Shown: positions 10,255 to 19,368 of the stretch, piece after piece
Layout: every line of letters starts with the position of its first letter
Numbering within the stretch: position 1 is the stretch's first letter
DNA from: Lentilactobacillus raoultii
Lineage (GTDB): Bacteria; Bacillota; Bacilli; Lactobacillales; Lactobacillaceae
DNA length: 64,000 nucleotides
Reading direction: 5' to 3'
Assembly (NCBI RefSeq): GCF_900411375.1
Contig: NZ_LS422984.1
Location: 465,249 to 529,248 of the forward strand
Notes under the pieces: model-generated
Databases searched by the model: none
What the model saw: only the letters and a program-made list of their open reading frames with translations
What the model was told of the DNA's origin: nothing
Position numbers and translations under genes: made by a program

Positions 10255-10584
10255 TTAATCTGTTCGCCAAGTTTCAAAATAATCGGCGTTTTTACCCAGA
10301 TAGTCAATGGCATCCTTTGCCAACTGGTCAGCCTGCTGTTTAGCATCCGCTTCATCAAGGCCTTTCCAGTCACGCAAGAAACCTTCACCGATATTGACAA
10401 ATTTATTTTGGCGACCAAAGCCGTTGTCCTTAAATAACTCATCCATTTTGGTCAGATCATCTCTGGCCGTTTCATAAATCAGTTTTGATAAGTTTTGGGA
10501 TGGATCCAGCAACGTTGCCGCATACGTCACGATAAATTCGTCCATATCGATGATAATATCTCGTCTTCGATTTTTCTTTGCCAT
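10255..10584 (-). CDS. hypothetical protein, 109 aa, basic N-terminus
   Basis: I do not recognise a named family. The protein begins MAKKNRRRD, then is acidic and helical through the end (WKGLDEADAKQQADQLAKDA). It has no signal peptide or membrane segment, so it is probably cytoplasmic. The start is the ATG at 10584, placed just behind an AAAGGAGA site. A GTG four codons upstream sits inside that site and is rejected. It lies about 100 bases downstream of potD on the same strand, so it could share the pot transcript, but nothing in it points to transport. Confidence 0.7.
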   Translation of the reverse strand: MAKKNRRRDIIIDMDEFIVTYAATLLDPSQNLSKLIYETARDDLTKMDELFKDNGFGRQNKFVNIGEGFLRDWKGLDEADAKQQADQLAKDAIDYLGKNADYFETWRTD

Positions 10585-10690
10585 TCTCCTTTTCACCTCA
10601 CCTTACAGTTTACGGCTTTTTAACGCTGGCCTCAACAACGTTTAGTTAATTTGTTGTTGAATTGATACTTTGACCGTTAATTAAGTGACC

Positions 10691-11761
10691 TTAATGATGC
10701 ATCTTAAATTCTAGATATAAGTCGTTGTATTCCTGCACTTTTTGGGCACTTAAGTTGCGATAGACTTCTGATTTATCAATGACATTTTGGGGTGGATAAA
10801 ATTGCTTATCGTCACGAACAGCCTTTGGCAATAAATGATAGGCATCGGTGTTGGGGGTTGAGTAACCGATGTATTTTGCGTTTTGAGCAGCGTTTTCGGG
10901 TCGGTTCATAAAGTTTAAGAAGGCATAAATAGCCTTAAAATGTTTGGCCGTTTTCGGGATGACCAGGTTGTCAAACCACATGTTACTGCCCTCGGTTGGC
11001 ACAACGTAGTGCAAGTGGGCATTCTGAGTCATCATTTCACTGGCTTCACCAGACCAGTCAACGGCGATTGGCGCTTCGCCTTCCGCCATATACATCTTAA
11101 TTTCGTCGGCGACCACCGCCTTAACGTTTGGCGACAACCGGTTTAACTTATCGCGAGCAGCTAATAGTTCCGGCGTACTGGTTGTATTAACCGAATGGCC
11201 TTGCGAAATTAACGCGAAGCCCATCACGTCCCGAGCTGAGTCAATTAACATAATATCATCGCGGTACTTGGACTGCCAGAGTTGGTTCCAGTGGGTTAGT
11301 GTACCGGGCTTGATCATCTGATCATTATAGATAATCCCGAGGGTGCCCCAAAAATAGGGGATCGAATAGCGGTTACCCGGATCAAATGACTTGTTCATAA
11401 ACGAGGCACCATAGTGGTTCATTCCGGTTAATCGATGCTTATCCAACGGGATCAACAAGTGATCGGCCTTCATTTTCTGAACCATGTAATCGCTTGGCAC
11501 GGTTAAATCATAGTTAGTACCGCCCTGCTTGATTTTGGTATACATTGCCTCATTACTGTCAAAAGTTTCAACGTTAACGTGATAGCCGGTTTCCTTTTGA
11601 AATTTCGTTAGTAGGGCCGGGTCAATATAATCACCCCAGTTATAGAGGTTGAGAACTTTATTGCCGTTGTCACCACTGGATTTGGTCAGTTCATGACTGC
11701 CAAAGCCGAGGCCGACACAAATTCCCAATAAAATGACCAGTGTGATAATCAATTTTTTCAC
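10691..11761 (-). CDS. potD: spermidine/putrescine ABC transporter, substrate-binding protein
   Basis: Extracellular polyamine-binding protein of 356 residues. It has one N-terminal hydrophobic segment that acts as signal or anchor. A cysteine at residue 16 is not in a clean lipobox, so membrane anchoring by the uncleaved helix is possible. Mature motifs LNLYNWGDYIDP, YDLTVPSDYMV and VPTEGSNMWFDN are those of PotD/PotF. It starts with GTG, four bases after potC ends, so the two are translationally linked. It is the last gene of potA-potB-potC-potD, the standard order. Confidence 0.93.
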   Translation of the reverse strand: MKKLIITLVILLGICVGLGFGSHELTKSSGDNGNKVLNLYNWGDYIDPALLTKFQKETGYHVNVETFDSNEAMYTKIKQGGTNYDLTVPSDYMVQKMKADHLLIPLDKHRLTGMNHYGASFMNKSFDPGNRYSIPYFWGTLGIIYNDQMIKPGTLTHWNQLWQSKYRDDIMLIDSARDVMGFALISQGHSVNTTSTPELLAARDKLNRLSPNVKAVVADEIKMYMAEGEAPIAVDWSGEASEMMTQNAHLHYVVPTEGSNMWFDNLVIPKTAKHFKAIYAFLNFMNRPENAAQNAKYIGYSTPNTDAYHLLPKAVRDDKQFYPPQNVIDKSEVYRNLSAQKVQEYNDLYLEFKMHH

Positions 11762-11764
11762 TGA

Positions 11765-12580
11765 TTAGGCACCCCCTAACTTGTCTTTCTTCCGGCGGGC
11801 CGAGACATTATGATTTTCAATGAAGTAGTAAATAATGACCAATACCAGCGAGAAGATAAACATAATCCCTGCCAATGCGTTAATTTCCAGACTAATGCCT
11901 TGACGGGCTCTGGAATAAATTTCAACTGACAAAGTTGTAAAGCCGTTACCGGTGACGAAGAAGGTCACTGCGAAATCATCGAGCGAGTAAGTAATTGCCA
12001 TAAAGAACCCAGCGATGATACCAGGTTGAATAAAGGGCAGCACGACTTTGCTGAAGACTTGACCGGAAGTTGCTCCCAGATCGGTGGCAGCGTTGATCAG
12101 AGAAGGGCTCATTTCATCCAATCGGGGCAAGACCATCAACACAACAATCGGAATTTCGAATGCAATGTGGCTGAGCAGCACTGACCAAAACCCAAGTGGC
12201 ACCCCTAACGACGTAAAGAAGATTAAAAAGCTGGCACCCATAATAACGTCCGGAGAAACCAATAAAATGTTGTTGAAGGAAAGTAGCGTCTGCCGGGAAC
12301 GTTCCCGTTTAGCATTATTGACCCCAAGCGCGCCCAAAGTCCCGACGATGGTGGAAAAAATTGATGATAACAGGGCGATTAGGATGGTATTCAGAAAGAT
12401 GGATAGCATTCGGTTATCGTGAAACAACTCGTTGTAATGGGTCAGACTGAAGCCATGAAAGTTGGCCATGGTTGTCCCCTTGCTAAAAGAATACACGATC
12501 AGATAAATAATCGGGATGTAAAGCAATAGAAAGGCAATGATAATGTAACTTCGGCCGAGTTTGGAAGCTTGCTGCCTCAT
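11765..12580 (-). CDS. potC: spermidine/putrescine ABC transporter permease
   Basis: Inner-membrane permease of 271 residues with six predicted helices. The EAA-type loop around residues 160-190 (INAATDLGATSGQVFSKVVLP) contacts the PotA ATPase. The N-terminus (RSYIIIAFLLLYIPIIYLIVYSF) matches PotC/PotI proteins. The ATG overlaps the end of potB by four bases, typical of translational coupling. It pairs with PotB to form the channel of the importer. Confidence 0.93.
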   Translation of the reverse strand: MRQQASKLGRSYIIIAFLLLYIPIIYLIVYSFSKGTTMANFHGFSLTHYNELFHDNRMLSIFLNTILIALLSSIFSTIVGTLGALGVNNAKRERSRQTLLSFNNILLVSPDVIMGASFLIFFTSLGVPLGFWSVLLSHIAFEIPIVVLMVLPRLDEMSPSLINAATDLGATSGQVFSKVVLPFIQPGIIAGFFMAITYSLDDFAVTFFVTGNGFTTLSVEIYSRARQGISLEINALAGIMFIFSLVLVIIYYFIENHNVSARRKKDKLGGA

Positions 12581-13389
12581 TGACGCCGCCCCCTCTTTGA
12601 TTTGGTATTCGTAAACAGCATGACAATGACCATCGAAATGATTAAGACCACGCCAATGGTTGATCCCATGCCCCAGTTCATGGTGGTCAGGAAGTGCTCC
12701 TCGACAGCCGTTCCAAGGGTGATAATCTTATTACCGCCAATTAATCTGGACAGCATGAAGAGTGACAGGGAGGGGATGAAAACAATTTGGACGCCGGACT
12801 TGATCCCCGGCATCGACATTGGAATGATGATTTTAGTCAGTGTCTGCCAATTGGTCGCCCCAAGGTCGTGGCTGGCCTTAATATAGGAATCACTGATATC
12901 AGTTAATGAGTTGTAAATTGGCAAAATCATGAACGGAATTTGGATATAGGCGGCTACCAGGATAAAGCTGGTATCTGTAAACAGCATGTGTTGCGCTGGT
13001 AGACCGACAAATTCAAACAGGCGGTTAACCAAGCCGTCATGGCTTAATAGACCAATAAAGGCGTATGCTTTTAACAACAAATTAATCCAAGTTGGCAGAA
13101 TCACCAGCAAAATCCACAGATCTCGGTGTTTGAGTTTGCTGATGACCAGGGCCATCGGGTAGCTGATCAAAAGTGAGAATAACGTGATCAAAAAGGCGTA
13201 TAGTACCGAATTGGCGGTCATGGTCAGGTAGGTGCCAGATCGAAAAAAGGTAACATAATTGTCTAACGTAAACTGATGGGCAATGTTAAAGAAAGAGTAG
13301 TAAATAATTAAGCCGACCGGCGCGATCACGAATAGGCCCAGCCACATTAAGTAAGGGGTGTAAAAAAGGGCACGAAAACTTTTTTTCAA
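12577..13389 (-). CDS. potB: spermidine/putrescine ABC transporter permease
   Basis: Second permease subunit, 270 residues and six helices. The EAA loop IKASHDLGATNWQTLTKIIIP lies near residues 170-190 and the conserved PSLSLFMLSRLIGG segment follows. It starts with TTG behind a good AGGAGG site eight bases upstream; no ATG fits as well. It lies 12 bases after potA and overlaps potC by four. Together with PotC it forms the membrane pore for spermidine and putrescine. Confidence 0.93.
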   Translation of the reverse strand: MKKSFRALFYTPYLMWLGLFVIAPVGLIIYYSFFNIAHQFTLDNYVTFFRSGTYLTMTANSVLYAFLITLFSLLISYPMALVISKLKHRDLWILLVILPTWINLLLKAYAFIGLLSHDGLVNRLFEFVGLPAQHMLFTDTSFILVAAYIQIPFMILPIYNSLTDISDSYIKASHDLGATNWQTLTKIIIPMSMPGIKSGVQIVFIPSLSLFMLSRLIGGNKIITLGTAVEEHFLTTMNWGMGSTIGVVLIISMVIVMLFTNTKSKRGRRQ

Positions 13390-13401
13390 TGAGCCGGCCT
13401 C

Positions 13402-14487
13402 CTATTCCTCATAAGTTTCCAACCGGGAGTTGAATTTAGCTTCAGTTTCATTGTAGCGCATGACGTGCATGTCGTTGGGGCCAAATGTCAATCCGATCAC
13501 TGCGTTGTCTTTGGTAGCGTTGGTTGAATGGATTAGCCATTCATTATCTTGGTTATCGTAAGCTAGGATTTCGTAATAGTCGCCACGGAAAAGTTGAGTA
13601 CTGACCTTTACTTGTAGTTTCCCCTTTTCTGGGGTGGTAATGACTAAGTCTTCAGGGCGAATCACAACCTCGACTGGTTCGTTGGGTCGCATCCCGGCAT
13701 CGGCACATTCAAAGGTGTGGCCGAGAAACGACACTTCATAGTCCTGAATCATGTGACCTGGAATAATATTGCTTTCGCCAATGAAATCTGCCACAAAGTG
13801 ATTGATTGGTTCATCATAAATATCAACCGGATCACCTTTTTGAAGAATTTGGCCCTTGTTCATAACAAAAATCTGATCACTCATGGCCAAAGCCTCTTCC
13901 TGATCGTGGGTGACAAATAGAAAAGTGATGCCCAGGTTCTGCTGAAGACTGCGCAGCTCGTACTGCATGTCTTTTCTAAGCTTGGCATCCAGTGCGGAAA
14001 GCGGCTCGTCCAGTAAGAGAACCTTAGGCCGGTTAACAATCGCCCGGGCAATGGCAATTCGCTGCTTTTGGCCACCTGATAGTTCGGCGATTTCTCGGTT
14101 GGCGTATTGATCCAGCTGCACCAGCTTCAAAGCATCGTGGACCCGCTCTTCAATTTCGGCTTTTTTAACCTTATGCAGGACTAAGCCAAAGGCCACGTTA
14201 TCGTGAACGTTCATATTTGGAAACAGGGCGTAGTCTTGAAAAACGGTGTTTAGTTGCCGTTTACTGGCGGGAATATCATTAATTTTTTGACCGTCGAACA
14301 GGACTTGGCCCGAGGTCGCATCGGTGAAGCCGGCGATCGTTTGTAGAATAGTGGTTTTACCACAACCGGAGGGGCCGAGAAGGGTGTAAAATTCCCCCTG
14401 GTTTAATTTGAAATTAATATCGTTTAAAGCGGTAAAGTCACCGTACTTTTTGTAAATGTGTTGCAGTTCAATAATGGTTTTGCTCAA
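13402..14487 (-). CDS. potA: spermidine/putrescine ABC transporter ATP-binding protein
   Basis: ATPase subunit of 361 residues. Walker [10 protein letters not shown] is near residue 40, the Q-loop FQDYALFP follows, then the signature [14 protein letters not shown], Walker [13 protein letters not shown] and the H-loop [10 protein letters not shown]-terminal TOBE-type domain (residues 240-340) is typical of PotA. It starts with TTG behind a GAGGAGG site. It is the first pot gene, about 50 bases after a small upstream gene at 14539 that is probably part of the same transcript. Confidence 0.94.
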   Translation of the reverse strand: MSKTIIELQHIYKKYGDFTALNDINFKLNQGEFYTLLGPSGCGKTTILQTIAGFTDATSGQVLFDGQKINDIPASKRQLNTVFQDYALFPNMNVHDNVAFGLVLHKVKKAEIEERVHDALKLVQLDQYANREIAELSGGQKQRIAIARAIVNRPKVLLLDEPLSALDAKLRKDMQYELRSLQQNLGITFLFVTHDQEEALAMSDQIFVMNKGQILQKGDPVDIYDEPINHFVADFIGESNIIPGHMIQDYEVSFLGHTFECADAGMRPNEPVEVVIRPEDLVITTPEKGKLQVKVSTQLFRGDYYEILAYDNQDNEWLIHSTNATKDNAVIGLTFGPNDMHVMRYNETEAKFNSRLETYEE

Positions 14488-14538
14488 TTCCCCAATCCTC
14501 CTCGTATTGATAATGGGTGTGTTTTAATTAAATGTCGA

Positions 14539-14910
14539 TTAGTGGCGGGATGCTCGGTGGCCACCGTTGCCTTTGATTTTATGCACGTGGCGTTTAAAGG
14601 TCGGCTTGGCCTGCTCATTCACATATTTGAAATGACTCATTTCACCGTTAAAGGGCTTGCCACTAAGTCGAATCTGCAGCCAACGAGTCATGACATTAAT
14701 CATTGAGTTTAGATTTTCAAGCCTGGCTGGAATACCTTCCTGTTTGGCTGCCTGCATGATATCGGTTTTTAGCCGATTTACCAGATTTTGATGATAGTCG
14801 ACTAATTCCTGAGTCAGCGGGGCGTCTTTGTACTTATTAAACAGCATTTCGATTTGACGCATGGCGTCCTTTGAGTTTTGAGGGGTATAATATCTTTCAG
14901 AATTCGACAT
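14539..14910 (-). CDS. hypothetical protein upstream of potA, 123 aa
   Basis: No family recognised. The sequence is mostly helical, hydrophilic and charged, with a basic, histidine-rich C-terminus (KRHVHKIKGNGGHRASRH). The ATG at 14910 follows a GGAAGTGAG ribosome site. It is the first gene before potABCD on the same strand, 51 bases from potA, and diverges from asparaginase. A regulatory or accessory role in the pot operon is possible but unsupported by motifs; there is no helix-turn-helix I can see. Confidence 0.7.
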   Translation of the reverse strand: MSNSERYYTPQNSKDAMRQIEMLFNKYKDAPLTQELVDYHQNLVNRLKTDIMQAAKQEGIPARLENLNSMINVMTRWLQIRLSGKPFNGEMSHFKYVNEQAKPTFKRHVHKIKGNGGHRASRH

Positions 14911-14980
14911 CTGCTCACTTCCTTCGATTGTTCGGTTAGGTTACAATAGTATAGATTATCATTTTGGAGGCAAAAATTCT

Positions 14981-15955
14981 ATGAAAACAATTTTAGCAAT
15001 TCACACCGGCGGCACCATCTCAATGTCGCAAAACGAAAAGGGCGAAGTGGTGCCCAATGATGAAAATCCCATCGCCGAAGAACAGGTGATTTTAAAGGGC
15101 CAAATCAACCTGATTACCGATGAATTATTTAATCTGCCATCGCCCCACGTAACGCCAGCTATCATGTTAAAGATTAAGCAACGGATTATGCAGGCCATTG
15201 ATGACGGTGTTGACGGGGTTGTGATTACACACGGCACCGATACCCTTGAGGAGACCGCTTATTTTTTGGATTTAACGTTGCCCAATACCATTCCGGTCGT
15301 CGTCACGGGAGCAATGCGCTCCTCAAATGAAATTGGGTCGGACGGCTTGTATAATTTTCGAAACGCGATTTTAGTGGCGGCTACCGATGAGTCCTACGGT
15401 AAGGGGGCACTGGTCGTGATGAACGATGAAATACATACGGCCCGGTTTGTGACCAAAACCCACACGACCAACGTGGCAACTTTTCGAACGCCGACCTTTG
15501 GACCCATTGGAATTGTCACCCAGAATAAGGCAAAGTATTTCCAAGAATTGATTCAAACCGAAGTCTCCGATATTGATCATGTGGTGAACGGCGTTTATTT
15601 GATTAAAGCCTATGCCGGGATGAACGGGGATCTATTTGAAGCCATTGATCAGCCAAGCACCCGTGGCTTAGTCATTGAAGGCCTGGGTGCCGGTAATTTA
15701 CCGCCCCAAACACTGCCCGCAATCCAACATCTTTTAGATCGGCACATCCCAATTGTCTTGGTTTCCCGATGCTATAACGGGGTTGCTCAAGATATTTATG
15801 ATTATGAGGGCGGTGGCATTCAGTTGAAGCGAATGGGCTTGATTCTATGCCAGGGGCTCAATGGCCAAAAAGCCAGAATTAAATTGCTGGTCGGATTAAG
15901 TGCCGGTAAATCCGGAAATGATCTGCGGGATTTTGTCAGTAATGCGATATCGTAG
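14981..15955 (+). CDS. ansA: L-asparaginase, type I (cytoplasmic)
   Basis: Hydrolyses asparagine to aspartate and ammonia. The 324-residue product has the two catalytic signatures: IHTGGTIS at residues 6-13 with the nucleophilic threonine, and VITHGTDTLEETA near residue 80. The GAMR segment (VTGAMRSSNEIGSDG) and the C-terminal dimer domain are present. There is no signal peptide, so it is the cytoplasmic form. A TGGAGG site precedes the ATG. It is divergent from the pot operon with about 70 bases between, and probably monocistronic. Confidence 0.94.
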   Translation: MKTILAIHTGGTISMSQNEKGEVVPNDENPIAEEQVILKGQINLITDELFNLPSPHVTPAIMLKIKQRIMQAIDDGVDGVVITHGTDTLEETAYFLDLTLPNTIPVVVTGAMRSSNEIGSDGLYNFRNAILVAATDESYGKGALVVMNDEIHTARFVTKTHTTNVATFRTPTFGPIGIVTQNKAKYFQELIQTEVSDIDHVVNGVYLIKAYAGMNGDLFEAIDQPSTRGLVIEGLGAGNLPPQTLPAIQHLLDRHIPIVLVSRCYNGVAQDIYDYEGGGIQLKRMGLILCQGLNGQKARIKLLVGLSAGKSGNDLRDFVSNAIS

Positions 15956-16025
15956 ATTGCTGAGATTTAAATGCTTATAATAATGGTAACGAATAATTCT
16001 ACAAATGTGAAAGAAGGTGGCTCTT

Positions 16026-17189
16026 TTGAAAACCATTTATGAACAACTGCGCTCAGCCCAAATTGACGAACAGTTAATTAATGCCTTCCAGAAGGATAGT
16101 GAAATTGTCTATACCGGCATCATTCAATACCTGAGTGCAACGGACTTTGTCATGCTGACGTATAACGACTACGGCATTCAAGATGGTGAAGTCTATTTGA
16201 AAATCAGTTCGGTGAAGTCCATTGAAACCGACAGTTATGATTTAGCCAGCATGAAGGAGCGAATTTCATTTGATGAAATGAATGATCTCTCCAGTAATCC
16301 GTCATTTGATATGCCGATTAAAATGAGTGACGATTTATTTGACCGGGTGATCAAAACGCTACACGAACAGCAACGGGTATCCCTGATGATGACGGTTGAA
16401 AATGGTCACTTGAAGTACAGTGAGGGTTTAATCACCGCTATCGGCACCGATCACTTGACGTTTTTAAACCTGAATAAATTTGATTTTTCCAAGCGCCACC
16501 AGTTTGACTTGGCCTTTGATGAGATTCGGGGCATCGAGTTTGGCGGCACTGAACTTCAGTTAGTTCAAGAAACGTTGACGATGATTAAACCGGAAAATCA
16601 CTTAACCGATATTAGTGTGACTGATCCAAAGGCATTTAGAACCACCATTGCCAAGCGCCGGGCTGATCAAAAAGCCATCATCATTGATACAAATGATAGT
16701 CGAAAATACTTTTACGTCGGCCGGGTGATCGCTGAAAATGATCGGGAAATGGTCATGCTGGTAGTGGATATGAATGGTCGTTTTGGCGGGTACGTTTGGA
16801 TTCGTTACGATGATATTCGAAAAATTTTGCTCGATAGTGATTACCTGAGATTAATTCATCAATTTGTTAAGCTCAATCAGGACGCCGGTCACTTTGCATT
16901 GCCGGTGTTAAATGCCGATCGAGCCTTTGATGATGCTGACAATCTGTTGGTTCACATTCTTTCTCAATCAATTCGATTTCACAAAATTATTCGCTTCGAA
17001 TTAGCTGACAAGGAAAATTTTGCAGCCTTACCAACTAACCTTGATTCGAACAATGGTCTTTTAACAGTGGAATTGCTGGACGTGGACGAACAAACTGAGT
17101 CACCTGTTAAGCAGCTTGGTATCGAAGAAATTCGAGAAATGGCATTTGACTACTTTAAAGCATTTTTGTTGGAAAATCAGATTGACTGA
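16026..17189 (+). CDS. uncharacterised protein, 387 aa, first gene of an unknown operon
   Basis: I do not recognise a family. The protein is acidic and soluble, without signal or membrane segments. It appears to hold repeated beta-rich units: IVYTGIIQYLSATDFVMLTY (residues 25-45), GLITAIGTDHLTFLNL (130s) and KYFYVGRVIAENDREMVMLVV (225-245) look like copies of one Sm/YlxS-like strand pattern. The chosen start is TTG at 16026, six bases after AGAAGGTGG. A GTG at 16017 lies within that site. Two more genes follow closely on the same strand, ending in a zinc-ribbon protein. Confidence 0.75.
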   Translation: MKTIYEQLRSAQIDEQLINAFQKDSEIVYTGIIQYLSATDFVMLTYNDYGIQDGEVYLKISSVKSIETDSYDLASMKERISFDEMNDLSSNPSFDMPIKMSDDLFDRVIKTLHEQQRVSLMMTVENGHLKYSEGLITAIGTDHLTFLNLNKFDFSKRHQFDLAFDEIRGIEFGGTELQLVQETLTMIKPENHLTDISVTDPKAFRTTIAKRRADQKAIIIDTNDSRKYFYVGRVIAENDREMVMLVVDMNGRFGGYVWIRYDDIRKILLDSDYLRLIHQFVKLNQDAGHFALPVLNADRAFDDADNLLVHILSQSIRFHKIIRFELADKENFAALPTNLDSNNGLLTVELLDVDEQTESPVKQLGIEEIREMAFDYFKAFLLENQID

Positions 17190-17204
17190 GGGGGGCAGAC
17201 ACTG

Positions 17205-17567
17205 ATGGCACAAAAACGGCATTTTAAATTACCAAAATGGCTTCGTGACACGATTGAGGCTGTGGTAATGATTGCTGTTTTGATGGCAATTTATAATTTC
17301 TTTGGCCCGATGGTTTTTCCAAAGGGGACTTACTTCCCATGGTGGACGTATCCGTATTCGGTATTAGCGGCGTTACTGGTCGTGGGCGCTTGGAATTTGG
17401 CTGCCCGGAAGTTTCGAATGATTAGTCAACAGCTAAAGGCGGATGAAGCAGCCGAACAGCAACGAAAACGGCAGGCTGACTTGAGGCAGGCTAAGTCCGT
17501 TCAGAGTCAGCAGGAAGCAGTTAAACGACGCCAGCGAAACCAGAGTAAGCAGCAATCGAGGCCATAA
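17205..17567 (+). CDS. uncharacterised membrane protein with basic coiled-coil tail, 120 aa
   Basis: Two hydrophobic segments (residues 18-38 and about 52-72) are joined by a short aromatic-rich loop (PKGTYFPWWTYPYS). They are followed by a long charged glutamine-rich helix to the C-terminus (residues 85-120), predicted to lie in the cytoplasm. No family is recognised. It starts 15 bases after the preceding gene behind a GAGGGGG site, and its stop is one base before the next start, so the three genes are one operon. The tail may bind nucleic acid or a partner; that is only inference. Confidence 0.75.
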   Translation: MAQKRHFKLPKWLRDTIEAVVMIAVLMAIYNFFGPMVFPKGTYFPWWTYPYSVLAALLVVGAWNLAARKFRMISQQLKADEAAEQQRKRQADLRQAKSVQSQQEAVKRRQRNQSKQQSRP

Positions 17568-17568
17568 T

Positions 17569-17817
17569 ATGATGAAGCAAAGATTGGCGTTTTGCCCGTA
17601 TTGTGGGACTAAGTTGACCGGCCAACCAGTAACGTGCCCGCATTGCCATCGTCAGTTGCCGACAGCTGATATCAAGTCAGATAAAGGATTATCATTGAAT
17701 CGGTTGTTTGACAATCCTTATCGGACGGGGATGAAGCGGTACGAGTCAAGTTCGGCAGCGACTAAAAAGTGCCATGGACATTTTTGGCAGAAATGGTGGC
17801 ATAAAAAATCATTTTAG
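17569..17817 (+). CDS. zinc-ribbon protein, 82 aa
   Basis: Small protein whose first 30 residues form a zinc ribbon. Two CPYC/CPHC knuckles (FCPYCGTKL and TCPHCHRQL) are separated by eleven residues, which fits four-cysteine zinc binding. The rest is basic and ends GHFWQKWWHKKSF, rich in aromatic and lysine residues. It begins directly after the membrane protein gene and ends the operon before a strong hairpin. The role is unknown. Such ribbons often fuse or pair with membrane proteins in lactobacilli. Confidence 0.75.
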   Translation: MMKQRLAFCPYCGTKLTGQPVTCPHCHRQLPTADIKSDKGLSLNRLFDNPYRTGMKRYESSSAATKKCHGHFWQKWWHKKSF

Positions 17818-17837
17818 CAGACATCTTTGAAACTGAC

Positions 17838-17915
17838 TCACCAGCTGATAGATTAAAGAAACCAATCACAACGATTTGAAGTTATTTGGTTTCTTTTGTT
17901 CCATCTAGCTGGTGA
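17838..17915 (+). terminator. long nested hairpin terminator
   Basis: Outer arms TCACCAGCT and AGCTGGTGA enclose the inner arms AAAGAAACCAA and TTGGTTTCTTT (17855-17896). The inner hairpin ends in TTTCTTTTG and is the likely terminator of the preceding operon. Confidence 0.75.
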
Positions 17916-17980
17916 TTTGCCTTATAATAATCTATGGCATGGACTAATCAAGCTAATGTTTATTAGGAGGTAATCGTTTT

Positions 17981-18847
17981 ATGAAATATGCTGTTACAGG
18001 ATCAACCGGCCACTTTGGCAAGTATGCCATCGCCGATTTAAAAAAGCAGATTCAACCCGGGGATTCAATTGTGGCCCTGGCTCGAAACGTTGAAAAAGCC
18101 AAGTCGTTATACCCTGAAGGCGTTGAGGTGCGGCCGGGAACCTACGAGGACCCGGATCAGTTGACCGATTCGTTGAAAGGCATTGATCGGTTGCTATTTA
18201 TTTCGTCACTGCCCGGAGCGGTTATGCCGCGGATCGACCAGCACAATAACGTTGTTCAGGCCGCTAAAGCAGCTGGCGTCAGCTTTATTGCCTACACTAG
18301 TTTTCCAAAAGCGGACACGACTGAAGCACCGCTGGCAGCCGATCATAAAGCAACTGAAGACTTAATTAAGAAGTCGGGTATTGCCCATGCTTTCTTACGC
18401 AATAATTGGTATTTGGAAGATGAAATGAACTTTTTCGAAGAAGCCAGCAATGGCGAACCGTTTGTTTACTCGGCTGGTGATGGTCAGGTTGGCTGGGCAC
18501 CTGAAGCCTTATATGCGCAGGCAGCCGTGACAGTTTTGACATCCGAGAATCCCAAAGCCGTTTATGAATTTGCTGGACCAATGCATTCATATGATGATTT
18601 AGCCAAAGCACTTCAAAAGGTTACCGGCAAGCAGTTTGAAGTTGCCAGTGTTTCTGATGACGAGTTTATGGCTAACCTGAGGAAATACGTGCCGGATCAG
18701 GCAGACGCGGCGATGACGATGATCCAAAAGATGATTCGTCACCACGACTTGGAAGAAGACACCACGGATTTGGCGGACGTCCTTCAAAAGCCGATTCCAT
18801 CCTTGGAAGAACAGGTTCAAGCAGTGTTTGAAACATCGAAAAAGTAA
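17981..18847 (+). CDS. NAD(P)-binding NmrA/QorB-like oxidoreductase
   Basis: Atypical short-chain dehydrogenase of 288 residues. The N-terminal Rossmann motif is AVTGSTGHFGKYAI. It is followed by VVAA-type helix segments, a TSFPKAD loop, and FLRNNWYLED, characteristic of the NmrA/quinone-oxidoreductase-2 (QorB, YtfG) group. It probably reduces a quinone or similar small carbonyl with NADPH, or senses redox state; the substrate cannot be read from sequence. An AGGAGG site precedes the ATG. The gene stands alone between two terminators. Confidence 0.85.
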   Translation: MKYAVTGSTGHFGKYAIADLKKQIQPGDSIVALARNVEKAKSLYPEGVEVRPGTYEDPDQLTDSLKGIDRLLFISSLPGAVMPRIDQHNNVVQAAKAAGVSFIAYTSFPKADTTEAPLAADHKATEDLIKKSGIAHAFLRNNWYLEDEMNFFEEASNGEPFVYSAGDGQVGWAPEALYAQAAVTVLTSENPKAVYEFAGPMHSYDDLAKALQKVTGKQFEVASVSDDEFMANLRKYVPDQADAAMTMIQKMIRHHDLEEDTTDLADVLQKPIPSLEEQVQAVFETSKK

Positions 18848-18871
18848 TGATTGAAATTAAATTTTAGAGAT

Positions 18872-18911
18872 AAAAAGAAGGCCTTGACATTGCTGCCGGG
18901 TCTTCTTTTTT
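18872..18911 (+). terminator. terminator after NmrA-like gene
   Basis: AAAAAGAAGGCC and the GGTCTTCTTTTTT arm pair around a 13-base loop. The A-rich left side may also serve the convergent gene at 18956. Confidence 0.75.
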
Positions 18912-18955
18912 GTGTACCTGTTTAATTTTTGGTCATAAATAATTGCGTTGCATGC

Positions 18956-19138
18956 TTATCGCACAAAGTCTTCAATGAGTTTCTTTTCTTCAGGAGTCGG
19001 TTCGGATTCCATCGATTTGATATCGTGGAGGCGTTCTACAGTAATCCGCAAATTAAAGGCTAACTGGGTGTCTGGCATGTCGTTCTTTTTTTGATAATTA
19101 ATAATTTCTTCAGCTAAGGTACTAAATTGTTCTGCCAT
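18956..19138 (-). CDS. small hypothetical protein, 60 aa, HTH-like
   Basis: Short helical protein starting MAEQFSTLAEEI, with an XRE-like pattern (DTQLAFNLRITVERLHDIKS, where the central part resembles the recognition region of a lambda-repressor fold). The start is the ATG at 19138 placed after a GGAGGAA site; an upstream in-frame start would disrupt that site. It could be a small DNA-binding protein of a kind common in lactobacilli, but the fold assignment is inference. Its upstream side is a 230-base region holding a repeat element. Confidence 0.65.
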   Translation of the reverse strand: MAEQFSTLAEEIINYQKKNDMPDTQLAFNLRITVERLHDIKSMESEPTPEEKKLIEDFVR

Positions 19139-19200
19139 TCTAAATTCCTCCATTGCAAGACTCAAAGTTACTTGTAATTCTATTATAGCAATAAAAGGAA

Positions 19201-19368
19201 AGTGTGCGTAGTCAAACGGTTAACATCTGGAATATAAGACGTCGATTGGGGAAATCCTGTTCTTGGATTTTTCCAATCGATCTCTTATATGGAATGATGT
19301 TGTTTGGCGTAGCAGTCCTAGAAAAGTGTGCGTATTCAAGCGGTTAGATTTCGGATGATAAGACGTCA
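19201..19368 (+). repeat. dispersed structured repeat, copy 2 plus start of a second unit
   Basis: Begins with the box AGTGTGCGTAGTCAAACGG and repeats the box at 19325-19346 (AGTGTGCGTATTCAAGCGG). The hairpin between has nested arms CATC/GATG, ATATAAGA/TCTTATAT, CGATTGG/CCAATCG and AAATCC/GGATTT. The second unit begins normally (GATGATAAGACGTCA) but is cut after about 40 bases, exactly at the stop codon of the gene at 19369. Confidence 0.85.
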
